Source of the DNA: Pelagibius sp965227505
GTDB lineage: Bacteria; Pseudomonadota; Alphaproteobacteria; Kiloniellales; Kiloniellaceae
Direction: 5' to 3'
Assembly (NCBI RefSeq): GCF_965227505.1
Contig: NZ_OZ245757.1
Span: forward strand, 496,001-560,000
Length of the DNA: 64,000 nt
The position numbers and the translations under genes are program-made. This document shows positions 18,023 to 28,085 of this stretch, in pieces (positions within the stretch are counted from its first letter, which is position 1; each line of letters opens with the position of its first letter). The notes below the pieces were generated by a model. The model made no database searches. It was not told the DNA's origin and saw only the letters and a list, made by a program, of their open reading frames with translations.

Positions 18023-18110
18023 CTCGTCCGAGTTGGTTCCTGGCCGGGGCCAGTCTACCAGATCTCCGGGACAATGCAGTCACGTCCGGCCAAGCCGGAT
18101 CGCCCACAAA

Positions 18111-18147
18111 GAAGGGGCCGCGCGGCTTCTGCCGCGGCGGCCCCTTC
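18111..18147 (-). terminator. Terminator hairpin after the aap operon
   Basis: A strong GC-rich stem-loop (arms 18111-18126 and 18131-18147, four-base loop) lies just beyond the aapP stop. On the minus strand the stem ends in CCCCTTCTTTG. It separates the amino-acid transporter operon from the radical SAM gene that follows on the same strand. Confidence 0.75.
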
Positions 18148-18168
18148 TCCCCCCCAATGTGTACCTGA

Positions 18169-18942
<774 letters not shown>

Positions 18943-19014
18943 CCCAGTTAACCTCCTCGTTCGGTCCGCACCCTGGCACCCATCCAGTGGGGCCTGTTTC
19001 AGCCGGCGCCTTTG

Positions 19015-20130
19015 CTAGCGCTTGTGGCCGGTGTGCAGCTTCTTTTCCAGATAGATCGAATAGCGCGACATGCCGAAGCAGCAGATGAAGAACAGGATCG
19101 CCGTGAAAACGTAGACCTCCCAGGCGAGACCCTGCCACTTGGCATCGGACAGCGCGGCACGCCCGACGCCCAGGGCGTCGGTCAGACCGATGATAATGAC
19201 CAGCGTGGTGTCCTTGAAGAGCCCGACGAAGGTGTTGACGATGCCGGGGATCGAGATCTTCAGGGCCTGGGGCAGAACCACGAGACGCATGGACTGCCAG
19301 TAGCGCAGCCCCATGGCATCGGCGGCCTCGGTCTGACCCTTGGGGATCGCCTGCAGACCGCCGCGCACCACCTCGGCGATGTAGGCCGCCGAGAAAATGG
19401 TGACCATGATCAGCACCCGCAGCACCAGATCGAACGTGGTCCCCGGCGGCAGGAAGTAGTTGAGCATCGTCGAGGCGACGAACAGCAGTGCAATCAGCGG
19501 CACGCCGCGGATGAACTCGATGAACATCACGCAGAGCGTGCGCACGATCGGCATGTTGGATCGCCGGCCCAGGGCCAAAAGGATGCCAAGCGGCAGCGAC
19601 GCGGCAATGCCGGTAACCCCGATCACGACGTTCAGCGTGAAACCGCCGATCTTGCTGGTTTCAACCGGCTCCAGCCCCAGACCACCGACCAGCAGGAAGT
19701 AACCGATGAAGGGAAACAGGCAGGAGTAGATCAGCCAGCGGGAACGGAACGGCGCCTTGTCCCAGAGAATGGGTACCAGCGCCAGAAGGAAGAGGACCGC
19801 CAGCAGATCGACCCGCCAGCGCAGGTGCTCGGGGTAGAATCCGTACATGAACTGCCCGAAGCGGACATCGACGAGGGCCCAGCAGGCGCCCTGCCCCTGT
19901 TCCCGGCACTCGGCCCGGGACCCCGCATCCCAGACCGCGTCAAAGAACGCCCATTGCAACGCACCCGGTACAATCAGGTAGAGCAGGTAGATTGAAACCA
20001 GGGTGAGCGCGATGTTTAGCGGCGAGCTGAACAGGTGCTTGCGCATCCACACGATCGGCCCGTGGGTTGCCATGGGCGGCGGCAGGTCGGGGTGGGTTCC
20101 GGGCTCGTAGCGTTCGGTGGTGTCCGTCAT
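19015..20130 (-). CDS. aapM: General L-amino acid ABC transporter permease AapM
   Basis: The 371-residue membrane protein has the long N-terminal extension with extra helices that marks Aap/Bzt permeases. The C-terminal transport core carries the EAA loop near GGLQAIPKGQTEAADAMGL. It forms the heterodimeric channel with AapQ, whose gene is 13 bp upstream on the same strand. The periplasmic segment contains two cysteines (AECREQGQGACWA) that could form a disulfide. Confidence 0.94.
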   Translation of the reverse strand: MTDTTERYEPGTHPDLPPPMATHGPIVWMRKHLFSSPLNIALTLVSIYLLYLIVPGALQWAFFDAVWDAGSRAECREQGQGACWALVDVRFGQFMYGFYPEHLRWRVDLLAVLFLLALVPILWDKAPFRSRWLIYSCLFPFIGYFLLVGGLGLEPVETSKIGGFTLNVVIGVTGIAASLPLGILLALGRRSNMPIVRTLCVMFIEFIRGVPLIALLFVASTMLNYFLPPGTTFDLVLRVLIMVTIFSAAYIAEVVRGGLQAIPKGQTEAADAMGLRYWQSMRLVVLPQALKISIPGIVNTFVGLFKDTTLVIIIGLTDALGVGRAALSDAKWQGLAWEVYVFTAILFFICCFGMSRYSIYLEKKLHTGHKR

Positions 20131-20143
20131 CGCACCGCCCTCC

Positions 20144-21334
20144 TCAGCGTTCCACCAGCGCGATGCGCCGGTTGTACCAGTTCATGAAGGCCGAGATCAT
20201 CAATGAGATGGTCAGGTAGATCGACAGCACGATGATCATGACCTCCATCTCCTTGCCCGTCTGGTTCAGGGTGATGCCGCCGAAAGTCGCCATGATGTCC
20301 ATGTAACCGATGGCGATGGCGAGGGAGGAGTTCTTGGTCAGGTTCAGATACTGGCTGGTCAGCGGCGGCACGATGACCCTGAGCGCCTGCGGAATGATGA
20401 TGAGGCGCATCGTCCAGTTGGGTTTGATGCCCAGGGCGAAGGCCGCCTCTGTCTGGCCGTGGCTCACGGCCTGGATGCCGGCGCGCACGATCTCGGCGAT
20501 GAAGGCCGCGGTATAGATCGACAGGGCGAACCAGAGCGCGACATACTCTGGCGGCAATGACATACCGCCGCTGATGTTGAACCGGCCCATCTCCGGCATC
20601 TCGAGAGTCACCGGCATGCCAGCGGCGAAGAAGGCCAGCAGCGGCAGGCCGACGATGGCGGCGACGCCGATGGAGAACACGGGATAGATCTGCCCGGTGG
20701 CTTCCTGGTGCTTCTTGGCCCAGCGGCTGAAGACGATGACGCCGGCGAGCGCGGCCAGGAACGCCAAGACCACCAGCGAAAAACCGTCCTCAAAAACCGG
20801 CTTCGGAACCTGGAAACCCCTATTTGAGAGAAACACGCCCTCGGTCGGGGTGAGCGCCTCCCTAACGGGGGGCAGGGTGTGCACGATCACCGCATGCCAG
20901 AGCAGGATCTGCACCAGCACCGGGACGTTGCGCGTAAACTCGATGTAGCAGTAGACGATGCGGTTGATCAGCCAGTTGCTGGACAGGCGCAACACACCCA
21001 GGATGAAGCCCAGGATGGTGGCGAAGATGCAACCCGTCACGGCGATCAGCCCGGTGTTCAGCAGCCCGACGACGCCGGCCCTGAAATGGGTATCGCGCGA
21101 ATCGTAAGGGATAAGCGTCTGATTGATGTCGTAGCCGGCCGGCGCCTGCAGGAACGCGAAGCCGAAGGTCTTGCCCAGGGCCTCCAGGTTCTGCACCGCG
21201 TTGGTGGCCAGAAAAGCCAACAGCATGAACATCCCGGCGACCACCAGAATCTGCGTAATGACAGCCCGGTAGCGCTTGTCGGACCAAAGCCGACCCAGCG
21301 TCATCTGTTGTGAATCTTGTTCGATTGCGGCCAT
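20144..21334 (-). CDS. aapQ: General L-amino acid ABC transporter permease AapQ
   Basis: This 396-residue permease has about eight transmembrane helices. The family-typical N-terminal block includes FGFAFLQAPAGYDINQTLI, followed by YCYIEFTRNVPVLVQILLWH and the EAA loop AGIQAVSHGQTEAAFALG. It partners AapM. A 128-bp gap separates it from aapJ; that gap holds a short GC-rich inverted repeat and a T-rich run on the minus strand that may reduce read-through from the binding-protein gene. Confidence 0.94.
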   Translation of the reverse strand: MAAIEQDSQQMTLGRLWSDKRYRAVITQILVVAGMFMLLAFLATNAVQNLEALGKTFGFAFLQAPAGYDINQTLIPYDSRDTHFRAGVVGLLNTGLIAVTGCIFATILGFILGVLRLSSNWLINRIVYCYIEFTRNVPVLVQILLWHAVIVHTLPPVREALTPTEGVFLSNRGFQVPKPVFEDGFSLVVLAFLAALAGVIVFSRWAKKHQEATGQIYPVFSIGVAAIVGLPLLAFFAAGMPVTLEMPEMGRFNISGGMSLPPEYVALWFALSIYTAAFIAEIVRAGIQAVSHGQTEAAFALGIKPNWTMRLIIIPQALRVIVPPLTSQYLNLTKNSSLAIAIGYMDIMATFGGITLNQTGKEMEVMIIVLSIYLTISLMISAFMNWYNRRIALVER

Positions 21335-21462
21335 GGCTTCACCCCGCTGCGATGCCCGCGCGCGTCAGGGAGTCCCGAGGCTCCCGCGCCAAAAAGAAAT
21401 GGGCAGGGAATACGCCAGCACGGTTGCCAGCGTATCCCAAGCCCACTTCATGCGTTGCGCGC

Positions 21463-22485
21463 TTAGCGCATCGGCGGTGCGTAGATCAGACCACCGTCGG
21501 TGTAGAGCGCATTGATGCCACGCTCCAGGCCAATCGGCGTTTCCGAGCCGATATAGCGCTCGAAAACCTCGCCATAGTTGCCGACCTGGCTGATGACGTT
21601 GTAGGCCCACTTCGCATCGAGGCCCAGCATGCCGCCGAGGTCACCCTCAGAGCCCAGCAGACGCGCAACTTCGGGATTGTTGCTGGCGCCACCGGCCATC
21701 TCGTCGACGTTCTCGGAGGTCACGCCGTATTCTTCGGCGTTGATCATGGCGTTCAGCGTCCAGCGGACGACGTCGCCCCACTGCTCATCACCCTGACGCA
21801 CGAGCGGACCCAGCGGCTCCTTGGAGATGATCTCCGGCAGAACGATATGGTCGCCCGGGTTGTCGAAGGCGGCGCGGCTGGCGGCCAGACCGGAAGCATC
21901 CGTCGTGTAGACATCGCAGCGGCCGGCCAGATAGTTGGTGCGCGCTTCTTCGTTGGTTTCGATCGGCACCGGCTCGTAGTTCATGTTGTTGGTGCGGAAG
22001 AAGTCCGCCAGGTTGAGCTCGGTGGTGGTGCCGGTCTGGATGCAGACTGAGGCGCCGTCAAGCTCGCTGGCGCTGCCGACACCAAGTCCCTTCGGAATCA
22101 TGAAGCCCTGGCCGTCGTAGTAGTTCACGCCGATGAACGTGAAGCCAAGATCGACGTCGCGGCTGAACGTCCAGGTGGTGTTGCGGGCCAGCATGTCGAT
22201 TTCGCCGGAAGCCAGCGCCGTGAAGCGCGTCTTGCCGGTGGTCGGCGTGTACTTCACCTTGCTGGAATCGCCAAACACAGCAGCGGCAACGGCCTGGCAG
22301 ACCGAGGGATCAAAGCCCCGCCAGTTGCCGGCATCATCGGTGAAGGAGAAACCGGGGACACCGGTCGACACACCGCATTGCACAAAACCCTTCGCGCGGA
22401 CGTCGTCCAAAGTGCTTGCGGCAGCGCCGGTGGCACCGACGGCAGTGATTGCGCCGGCCGCGAGCAATACCTTCAGTGTAGACAT
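21463..22485 (-). CDS. aapJ: General L-amino acid ABC transporter substrate-binding protein AapJ
   Basis: This is a 340-residue periplasmic binding protein with a Sec signal peptide (start MSTLKVLLAAGAI, cleavage after AAAS). It has the Aap hallmark FVQCGVSTGVPGFSFTDD near the mature N-terminus, then GFDPSVCQAVAAAVFGD and MLARNTTWTFSRD. The start is supported by GGAAGG a few bases upstream. It is first in the operon and captures L-amino acids for AapQMP. Nitrogen control is usual for the family, but I see no confident regulator site. Confidence 0.95.
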   Translation of the reverse strand: MSTLKVLLAAGAITAVGATGAAASTLDDVRAKGFVQCGVSTGVPGFSFTDDAGNWRGFDPSVCQAVAAAVFGDSSKVKYTPTTGKTRFTALASGEIDMLARNTTWTFSRDVDLGFTFIGVNYYDGQGFMIPKGLGVGSASELDGASVCIQTGTTTELNLADFFRTNNMNYEPVPIETNEEARTNYLAGRCDVYTTDASGLAASRAAFDNPGDHIVLPEIISKEPLGPLVRQGDEQWGDVVRWTLNAMINAEEYGVTSENVDEMAGGASNNPEVARLLGSEGDLGGMLGLDAKWAYNVISQVGNYGEVFERYIGSETPIGLERGINALYTDGGLIYAPPMR

Positions 22486-22942
22486 GGAAAGACCTTCCCT
22501 GCTGTTCGTCGTTTATTGTCTTGTAGCGAACCCCGGTCCCGCTCTGACTGCCTGTTATTGTTAACTTTTCAGGCTCCCTGCGGGGCGCGTGAGCACTCGC
22601 ATGGGCGAACCATGTCTCACTCGCCAAGGAAAGGCAACAGGTTGCAGGAGGCCGCGAGGCAAAAAATGACCGGCCTCCCTGGATTCTTCCGGCCTCGACA
22701 GGCAGCGCAGCCGCGCGCGCCCCGAGGTGGTTGGCCGGGCGGTTGGCCGGGCGGCTGGTCGGCGGGCCTCAGCCAGCCACCGAAACGCCGAAGGGCGCGC
22801 CGGCGACCACAGGGGGTGACCAGACCCTTGGCGCTTGGATTTCGCGGCCCGATGGGCGACCTTTAGCCGAAGTCCCCGCAGTTGCGGGACCTCTCCGCCC
22901 CGACCACAACCACATCAAAGGCAAATCGGAAGGCCGCACCCT
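22486..22942. promoter_or_regulatory. Divergent upstream region of aapJ and metC, with a short tandem repeat
   Basis: This 457-bp gap separates aapJ (minus) and metC (plus), so it must carry both promoters. An A/T-richer stretch at about 22500-22570 is the likely aapJ promoter side. Two and a half copies of a 12-base unit, GGTTGGCCGGGC, lie at about 22730-22760. A small GC hairpin (near 22872-22891) precedes metC. I looked for a SAM-II or SAM/SAH riboswitch before metC and found no convincing core. Confidence 0.5.
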
Positions 22943-24157
22943 ATGAGCAAAGGCGAAAAGCGCCGACCTGAAACCCTCCTGGCCCACCTCGGGCGCGACC
23001 CCAGTGCCCATTTCGGGACCGTGAACACGCCCGTCTACCACGCTTCCACACTGATCCGGGAGAGCGTGGACGCGCACGAGGAGGCGGGGCGGAATCGCTG
23101 GGTGAAGGGAAAAAGTTCCTATGGCCGGAGCGGTACGCCCACCACCTTCGCCTTCGAGGAGACGGTCGCCGCGCTCGAGGGGGCCTATGGGGCGATCGCT
23201 TTGTCCTCGGGCCTGCAGGCGATCGCGGTCTCCCTGATGGCCTTCGCCAAGGCCGGCAGCCATGTCCTGGTTCCGGATTCCATCTACTATCCGGGCCGCA
23301 AGATCTGTGAGGATCTGCTGCGCGAGAACGGGGTCGAAACGACCTTCTACGACCCGCGCATCGGCGGCGGCATCGCCGCCCTGATCCGGAACAACACGGT
23401 GATGGTCTATCTGGAGTCCCCCGGTTCGCTGACCTTCGAGGTTCAGGATGTCCCGGCCATCGCAGAGGCCGCCCGCGCCGCCGGCGTGGTGACTGCGATC
23501 GACAACACCTGGGCAACCCCGCTGTTCTTCCGGCCGCTCGATCACGGCATCGACATCGCCCTGCATGCGGCGACCAAGTATATGGTCGGACACTCCGATG
23601 CGATGCTGGGAGTCATCGCCACGCGGGAGGAGCACTATGAACGCCTGCGGCGCACCAGCCAGCAGCTGGGCTGCGCCGCGGCCCCCGATGACCTCTACCT
23701 CGGCCTGCGCGGCCTCAGAACGCTGGCCGTGCGCCTCGACCGCCATCAGGAGAACGCGCTGCGTCTGGCCGCCTGGCTGCGGCAGCGCCCGGAGGTGGAC
23801 CGCATTCTCTATCCCGCCCTGCCGGAGAGCCCCGATCACGCGATCTGGAAGCGCGACTATCGCGGCGCCAGCGGACTGTTCGGCGTCGTGATGAAGCCCT
23901 GCGCGCGTTCCTCCGTGGTGGCGATGATCGACGGGATGGAGTACTTCGGCATCGGCGCCAGTTGGGGCGGCTACGAAAGCCTGATGTTGCTCACCGACCC
24001 GCGCCCGATCCGCACGGCGACGGTCTGGACGGACCCGGGCCCGGTGGTGCGCATCCATGCGGGCCTGGAACACAGTGACGACCTGATCGCCGATCTCGAA
24101 GCGGGCCTCGACCGTTTGAATGCGGCCGAGGATACTCTTGCCGCGCGGGCCGGATAA
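22943..24157 (+). CDS. metC: Cystathionine beta-lyase
   Basis: This PLP-dependent enzyme of the Cys/Met-metabolism family splits cystathionine to homocysteine, pyruvate and ammonia. The 404-residue protein has the PLP lysine at about residue 212 in ATKYMVGHSD, the SYGRSGTPTTFAFE segment, and the AIDNTWATPLFF motif before the lysine. The TWATPLFF and YMVGHSD forms are typical of alphaproteobacterial MetC rather than gamma-synthases. The ATG at 22943 follows CGGAAGG. HisI and the molybdate transporter genes follow on the same strand. Confidence 0.92.
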   Translation: MSKGEKRRPETLLAHLGRDPSAHFGTVNTPVYHASTLIRESVDAHEEAGRNRWVKGKSSYGRSGTPTTFAFEETVAALEGAYGAIALSSGLQAIAVSLMAFAKAGSHVLVPDSIYYPGRKICEDLLRENGVETTFYDPRIGGGIAALIRNNTVMVYLESPGSLTFEVQDVPAIAEAARAAGVVTAIDNTWATPLFFRPLDHGIDIALHAATKYMVGHSDAMLGVIATREEHYERLRRTSQQLGCAAAPDDLYLGLRGLRTLAVRLDRHQENALRLAAWLRQRPEVDRILYPALPESPDHAIWKRDYRGASGLFGVVMKPCARSSVVAMIDGMEYFGIGASWGGYESLMLLTDPRPIRTATVWTDPGPVVRIHAGLEHSDDLIADLEAGLDRLNAAEDTLAARAG

Positions 24158-24205
24158 TCCTGGCATCCCGGCCTGGATCCCTGACGTGGATCGCAGCCAT
24201 ACAGA

Positions 24206-24619
24206 ATGGAACAACGCATCATGACATCACCGGCAGCGAAGATCGAAGAGGCTGTCACCTTCAACGACCAGGGCCTTGTCCTGGCCATCGCCCAGCAGCA
24301 CGACAGCGGCGAGGTGCTGATGGCCGCCTGGATGAACCGGGAGGCTTTGGCCGAGACGCTGGAAAGCGGCCAGGTCTGTTACTGGTCGCGCTCCCGCCAA
24401 AGCCTCTGGCGCAAAGGCGAGTCTTCCGGCCAGACGCAAAAGCTGATCGAACTGCGCATCGACTGCGACGGCGACTCCCTGCTGCTGCGCGTCGACCAGA
24501 AGGGCGTCGCCTGCCACACGGGCCGGCGGTCCTGTTTCTACCGCGCCATCGACAAAGGCGGCGACATGAAGGAACTGCTGCCGGTCGTCGTGGACCCCAA
24601 AGCTCTCTATGGGCGTTGA
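24206..24619 (+). CDS. hisI: Phosphoribosyl-AMP cyclohydrolase
   Basis: This enzyme opens the adenine ring of phosphoribosyl-AMP in step three of histidine synthesis. The 137-residue protein has the full family pattern: VLMAAWMNREAL near the start, YWSRSRQSLWRKGESSG in the middle and the zinc and active-site motif CHTGRRSCFYR toward the end. It is the monofunctional form without HisE. The start may be 24206 or the in-frame ATG at 24221, which has GGAA upstream. Its place between metC and modA, away from other his genes, is a detail of this genome. Confidence 0.95.
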   Translation: MEQRIMTSPAAKIEEAVTFNDQGLVLAIAQQHDSGEVLMAAWMNREALAETLESGQVCYWSRSRQSLWRKGESSGQTQKLIELRIDCDGDSLLLRVDQKGVACHTGRRSCFYRAIDKGGDMKELLPVVVDPKALYGR

Positions 24620-24625
24620 GTCCCG

Positions 24626-25435
24626 ATGATGGCCCGGGCCCTGTGCCGCCGGCCGCTTGCCGCGATGGTCTGGCTCGCTGGGATGCTTTGGCTTGCCGGG
24701 GTGTCGGCCGGTCCCGGCACAGCCGCGGCGGAAACCGTGACGCTTTTCGCGGCTGCCAGCACCACGGATGCGGTCAACGACATCGCCGAGGCCTTTGCGG
24801 CGGAAACCGGCGGGTCGATCCGCCCGGTGGTCGCCGCCTCCTCCACCCTGGCACGCCAGATTGGCCAGGGCGCGCCGGCGGACCTCTACCTTTCCGCCAA
24901 CGTGCGCTGGATGGACCATCTCGCAGAGCAGGACCTGATCGAACGACAGAGCCGGCTGACCTTGCTGTCCAACCGGCTGGTCCTGGCCGCCCCGGGCGAC
25001 TCCGACCTTCATGTCACCCTCTCGCGGGACGTGGACCTGGCCGCGAAACTCGGCGACGGGCGCATCGCCATCGGCGACCCGGCCCACGTGCCGGCGGGCA
25101 TCTACGCCCAACAGGCTTTGGAGGCGCTCGGCCTGTGGCAGGACCTGACCGGCAAGCTTGCCCAGACCGCCAACGTCCGCGCCGCCCTCGCCCTGGTCGA
25201 GCGCGGCGAGGCGCTTGCCGGGATCGTCTACGCGACCGACGCCGCCATTTCCAGACGCGTCAGGGTCGTCGACATCTTTCCGGCCGCGGTCACGCCGGAG
25301 ATCAGCTATCCCCTGGCCATCGTCGCCGGGCGCGACCGGCCGGCGGTCCGCCGGGTCTTCGAATACCTGCAGGGTGAAGCAGCGGCAGCGATCTTTCGCA
25401 GGCACGGCTTTACAGTGGCGCCCCCGGGAAGCTAA
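24626..25435 (+). CDS. modA: Molybdate ABC transporter substrate-binding protein
   Basis: The 269-residue periplasmic protein has a Sec signal (MVWLAGMLWLAGVSAGPGTAAA). The mature N-terminus TVTLFAAASTTDAVNDIAEAF carries the serine used for oxyanion binding, and VAASSTLARQIGQGAPADLYLSA is also present; both are ModA hallmarks. It starts 6 bp after hisI and precedes modB by 37 bp. It delivers molybdate (or tungstate) to ModB. Confidence 0.94.
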   Translation: MMARALCRRPLAAMVWLAGMLWLAGVSAGPGTAAAETVTLFAAASTTDAVNDIAEAFAAETGGSIRPVVAASSTLARQIGQGAPADLYLSANVRWMDHLAEQDLIERQSRLTLLSNRLVLAAPGDSDLHVTLSRDVDLAAKLGDGRIAIGDPAHVPAGIYAQQALEALGLWQDLTGKLAQTANVRAALALVERGEALAGIVYATDAAISRRVRVVDIFPAAVTPEISYPLAIVAGRDRPAVRRVFEYLQGEAAAAIFRRHGFTVAPPGS

Positions 25436-25472
25436 AGGGCTGGGACCTGTTGCCGACTGATTTGCCGGAACC

Positions 25473-26165
25473 ATGCTCGAACTGACGCCGCTGGAAAGCG
25501 AAGCCCTCCGCCTCAGCCTGCGCGTGGCCTTCTGGGCCGTGCTGGTCAGCCTGCCGTTCGGGCTCGCCATCGCCTGGCTGCTGCAGCGCTACGAGTTCTA
25601 CGGCAAGACCCTCCTCAACGGCCTTGTCCATCTGCCGCTGGTCCTGCCGCCGGTGGTGGTCGGCTATCTGCTGCTCCTGCTCCTCGGGCGACGGGGACCG
25701 CTGGGCACCTGGCTCTATGAAAACCTCGGCATCACATTGCCCTTTACCTGGGAGGGCGCCGCCCTGGCCGCCGCGGTCATGGCCTTTCCGCTGATGGTCC
25801 GGGCGATCCGCCTTTCCATCGAAAGCGTCGATCAGAACCTCGAAACCGCCGGCCGCACCCTGGGCGCCTCACGCGCGGCGGTCTTCTTTACGATCACCCT
25901 TCCCCTTATCGCGCCCGGGATCCTCACCGGCTGCGTGCTTGCCTTTGCGCGGAGCCTCGGCGAGTTCGGCGCAACCATCACCTTCGCCTCCAACATTCCG
26001 GGCGAAACGCGGACCCTGCCCTTGGCGCTCTACAGCTTGATCCAGACACCGGAGGGAGAGGCGGGAGCGTTGCGGCTGGCCGTTCTCTCTGTGCTGCTGT
26101 CGTTGGCCGCGCTCGGCGCATCCGAACTCCTCGCCCGGCGCCTGCGCGCCCGGCTGGCCGCTTAG
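25473..26165 (+). CDS. modB: Molybdate ABC transporter permease
   Basis: The 230-residue membrane protein has five transmembrane helices. It carries the ModB-typical LPLVLPPVVVGYLLLLLLG segment and the EAA loop ETAGRTLGASRAAVFFTITLPL, then ARSLGEFGATITFASNIPGE. It forms the inner-membrane channel, as a homodimer in known systems, energised by ModC encoded 17 bp downstream. Confidence 0.95.
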   Translation: MLELTPLESEALRLSLRVAFWAVLVSLPFGLAIAWLLQRYEFYGKTLLNGLVHLPLVLPPVVVGYLLLLLLGRRGPLGTWLYENLGITLPFTWEGAALAAAVMAFPLMVRAIRLSIESVDQNLETAGRTLGASRAAVFFTITLPLIAPGILTGCVLAFARSLGEFGATITFASNIPGETRTLPLALYSLIQTPEGEAGALRLAVLSVLLSLAALGASELLARRLRARLAA

Positions 26166-26182
26166 CGACCGGGGCCGCCGGC

Positions 26183-27316
26183 ATGACCAGACAGCTGGAA
26201 GTCGATGTCGCACGCCGCCTGGGCGAACTGCAGCTCGAAGCGCGGTTTTCCTGCGCGGCGGCCGGCATCACCGCCGTGTTCGGGCGCTCCGGCGCCGGCA
26301 AGACGTCCCTGGTGAACATGCTGGCCGGGCTGCTGAAACCTGAACGCGGACGCATCGCCCTCAACGGCGTAACACTGTTCGACTCCGATGCCGGTATCGA
26401 TGTGCCCATCGAACGCCGGCGCCTTGGCTATGTGTTTCAGGAGGGGCGCCTCTTCCCCCATCTCTCCGTGCGCGGCAACCTCGCATACGGGCTCAAGCGC
26501 GTCCCCAGGGCCGAGCGGCGCATCGAACTCGACGAGGTGGTCGCGCTGCTGGACATCGAGGATCTTCTGGAACGCCGCCCCAGCGCACTCTCGGGCGGAG
26601 AGAAGCAGCGCGTGGCCCTGGGCCGTGCGCTTCTGGCCAACCCCAAGCTCCTGCTGATGGACGAACCGCTGGCGGCGCTGGACCAGCCGCGCAAGGAAGA
26701 GATCCTGCCGTTCATCGAACGCCTGCGCGACGAGATGGCCATGCCCATCGTCTATGTCAGCCACTCCATGCAGGAGATCGTGCGCCTGGCCGACACGCTG
26801 GTGCTGATCTCCAAAGGCAGGGTCGAGGCTGTCGGCAGCGTCGAGGACCTCACAAGCCGTCTCGACCTGCGGCCGCTGACCGGGCGCTACGAAGCCGGCG
26901 CTGTCCTGACGACGGCCGTGGCGGGCCAGGACAAGGCCTTCGGACTGACCGAACTGCGCTTCGCAGGCGGCCGGCTGCGGGTGCCGCACCTGAACCTGCC
27001 CCTGGGACAGAGCCTGCGAGTCCGCATCCGCGCGCGCGATGTCTCGATTGCCCTCTCCAAACCTGAAAACACAAGCATTCTCAATATGATCGAATGCACT
27101 GTTCAGGCAATTGGGGAAGAACGGAGCCCACAGGTCGACCTGCAGCTTGACGCCGGCGGGGCGGCGATCTGGGCCCGCATCACGGCGCGCTCCTGCCGCG
27201 CCCTGGACCTGCGCCCGGGCCTGAAGGTCTTTGCCTTGATCAAGAGCGTCGCGATCGACCGCCAGAGCCTGGGACGGCGCGACCGGGCCGAGCGCTTCCT
27301 GGCCGAAGACCAATGA
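26183..27316 (+). CDS. modC: Molybdate ABC transporter ATP-binding protein
   Basis: The 377-residue protein has an ABC ATPase domain: Walker A FGRSGAGKTS, signature LSGGEKQR, Walker B LLLMDEPLAALD. The C-terminal ~80 residues form a TOBE/MOP-like domain that senses oxyanion (RIRARDVSIALSKPENTSIL, a ModC signature). It completes modABC. The C-terminal domain suggests feedback control of transport by intracellular molybdate. Confidence 0.94.
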   Translation: MTRQLEVDVARRLGELQLEARFSCAAAGITAVFGRSGAGKTSLVNMLAGLLKPERGRIALNGVTLFDSDAGIDVPIERRRLGYVFQEGRLFPHLSVRGNLAYGLKRVPRAERRIELDEVVALLDIEDLLERRPSALSGGEKQRVALGRALLANPKLLLMDEPLAALDQPRKEEILPFIERLRDEMAMPIVYVSHSMQEIVRLADTLVLISKGRVEAVGSVEDLTSRLDLRPLTGRYEAGAVLTTAVAGQDKAFGLTELRFAGGRLRVPHLNLPLGQSLRVRIRARDVSIALSKPENTSILNMIECTVQAIGEERSPQVDLQLDAGGAAIWARITARSCRALDLRPGLKVFALIKSVAIDRQSLGRRDRAERFLAEDQ

Positions 27317-27416
27317 ATTGCGCGACAACCTTCGCGGATTTTGCTAATATGGTTAACAAGATCTGCAGGTGCCCGCCATTTGTCACAGTTCCGACGGCAG
27401 GGAGCGCGCTTTAATC

Positions 27417-27665
27417 ATGTCCATGCATACATTGAACGAACTCACGATTCATCGCGCGCGGGTGCTTCGCGAGCTGGACCAGCTCAGCCGCACGGAGGCC
27501 GAGGCCAGCGTGTCGGAGTTGGACGAAGAGATCATCTCCCGCCCGGCCAACACGCCCGATGAGGGGTTCGCAAAGCTGGAGCTGGCGCGTGATCTGGCTG
27601 CGATCGACGGCTGTCCCAATGTCGTAAAGCTGATCGAGGGCGCTCTGCTGGCGCTCAGGCACTAG
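27417..27665 (+). CDS. Small hypothetical helical protein (82 aa)
   Basis: A short acidic protein, almost entirely predicted helix, which I do not recognise. I chose the ATG at 27417; a second ATG at 27423 and an earlier one at 27369 are possible. The sequence has two amphipathic helices (TIHRARVLRELDQLSRTEAEA and EGFAKLELARDLAAIDG) and no cysteines or membrane segment. It follows modC by 100 bp on the same strand, but the intervening AT-rich bases (AATATGGTTAAC) suggest its own promoter. Confidence 0.6.
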   Translation: MSMHTLNELTIHRARVLRELDQLSRTEAEASVSELDEEIISRPANTPDEGFAKLELARDLAAIDGCPNVVKLIEGALLALRH

Positions 27666-27753
27666 GCTGGCCCCGAGGCACTGAAAGGCATTCACCAGGA
27701 GGCACTTCGGCGCCAAGGCCGAACTGGGAGCGGCCAAAGCCCGGCATCAGCGC

Positions 27754-28080
27754 GTGTTCGTTTTCGACCTGCAAGTCCCCAAACCGCCGCCGGACCCTCC
27801 TGCTCCGGTGCCGCCACCTCCCGGTCCGTTTCCCGACACGCCGCCCGACGTGGAGCCGCCCGACGTCGAGCCGCCCGACGTCGAGCCACCGCCGGAATGG
27901 CCGCCGGGGGTCCCCGACGAACCGCCTGCCCCGCCGCCGAGCGGTCCGGCCCGGCCAACCCACCCAGTGCACGGCGAGCCCCCAGCCGGCCTGCCGTTCG
28001 TCCGAAATCACCAAGGGCTGCACTTCCGGCGGGCTTTCGCTAGAATGAGGTTGACGACCCCTCTCAGGCAATCCACGTAA
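27754..28080 (+). CDS. Possible proline-rich repeat protein (GTG start), uncertain
   Basis: From a GTG at 27754 the frame reads as a Pro-rich chain with three consecutive PPDVE units, then PPP and PPPSG stretches. The DNA has near-perfect 15-base tandem copies at about 27840-27885. Small Pro-rich proteins of this kind occur in alphaproteobacteria, and the frame ends six bases before the next gene. There is no strong ribosome-binding site and no signal peptide, and the last ~30 codons lose the proline bias, so this may be non-coding repeat DNA. Confidence 0.3.
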   Translation: MFVFDLQVPKPPPDPPAPVPPPPGPFPDTPPDVEPPDVEPPDVEPPPEWPPGVPDEPPAPPPSGPARPTHPVHGEPPAGLPFVRNHQGLHFRRAFARMRLTTPLRQST

Positions 28081-28085
28081 GGGCC

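Noticed and set aside
22486..22942. SAM-sensing riboswitch before metC
   Set aside because: No conserved SAM-II or SAM/SAH core could be found; only a small hairpin is visible.
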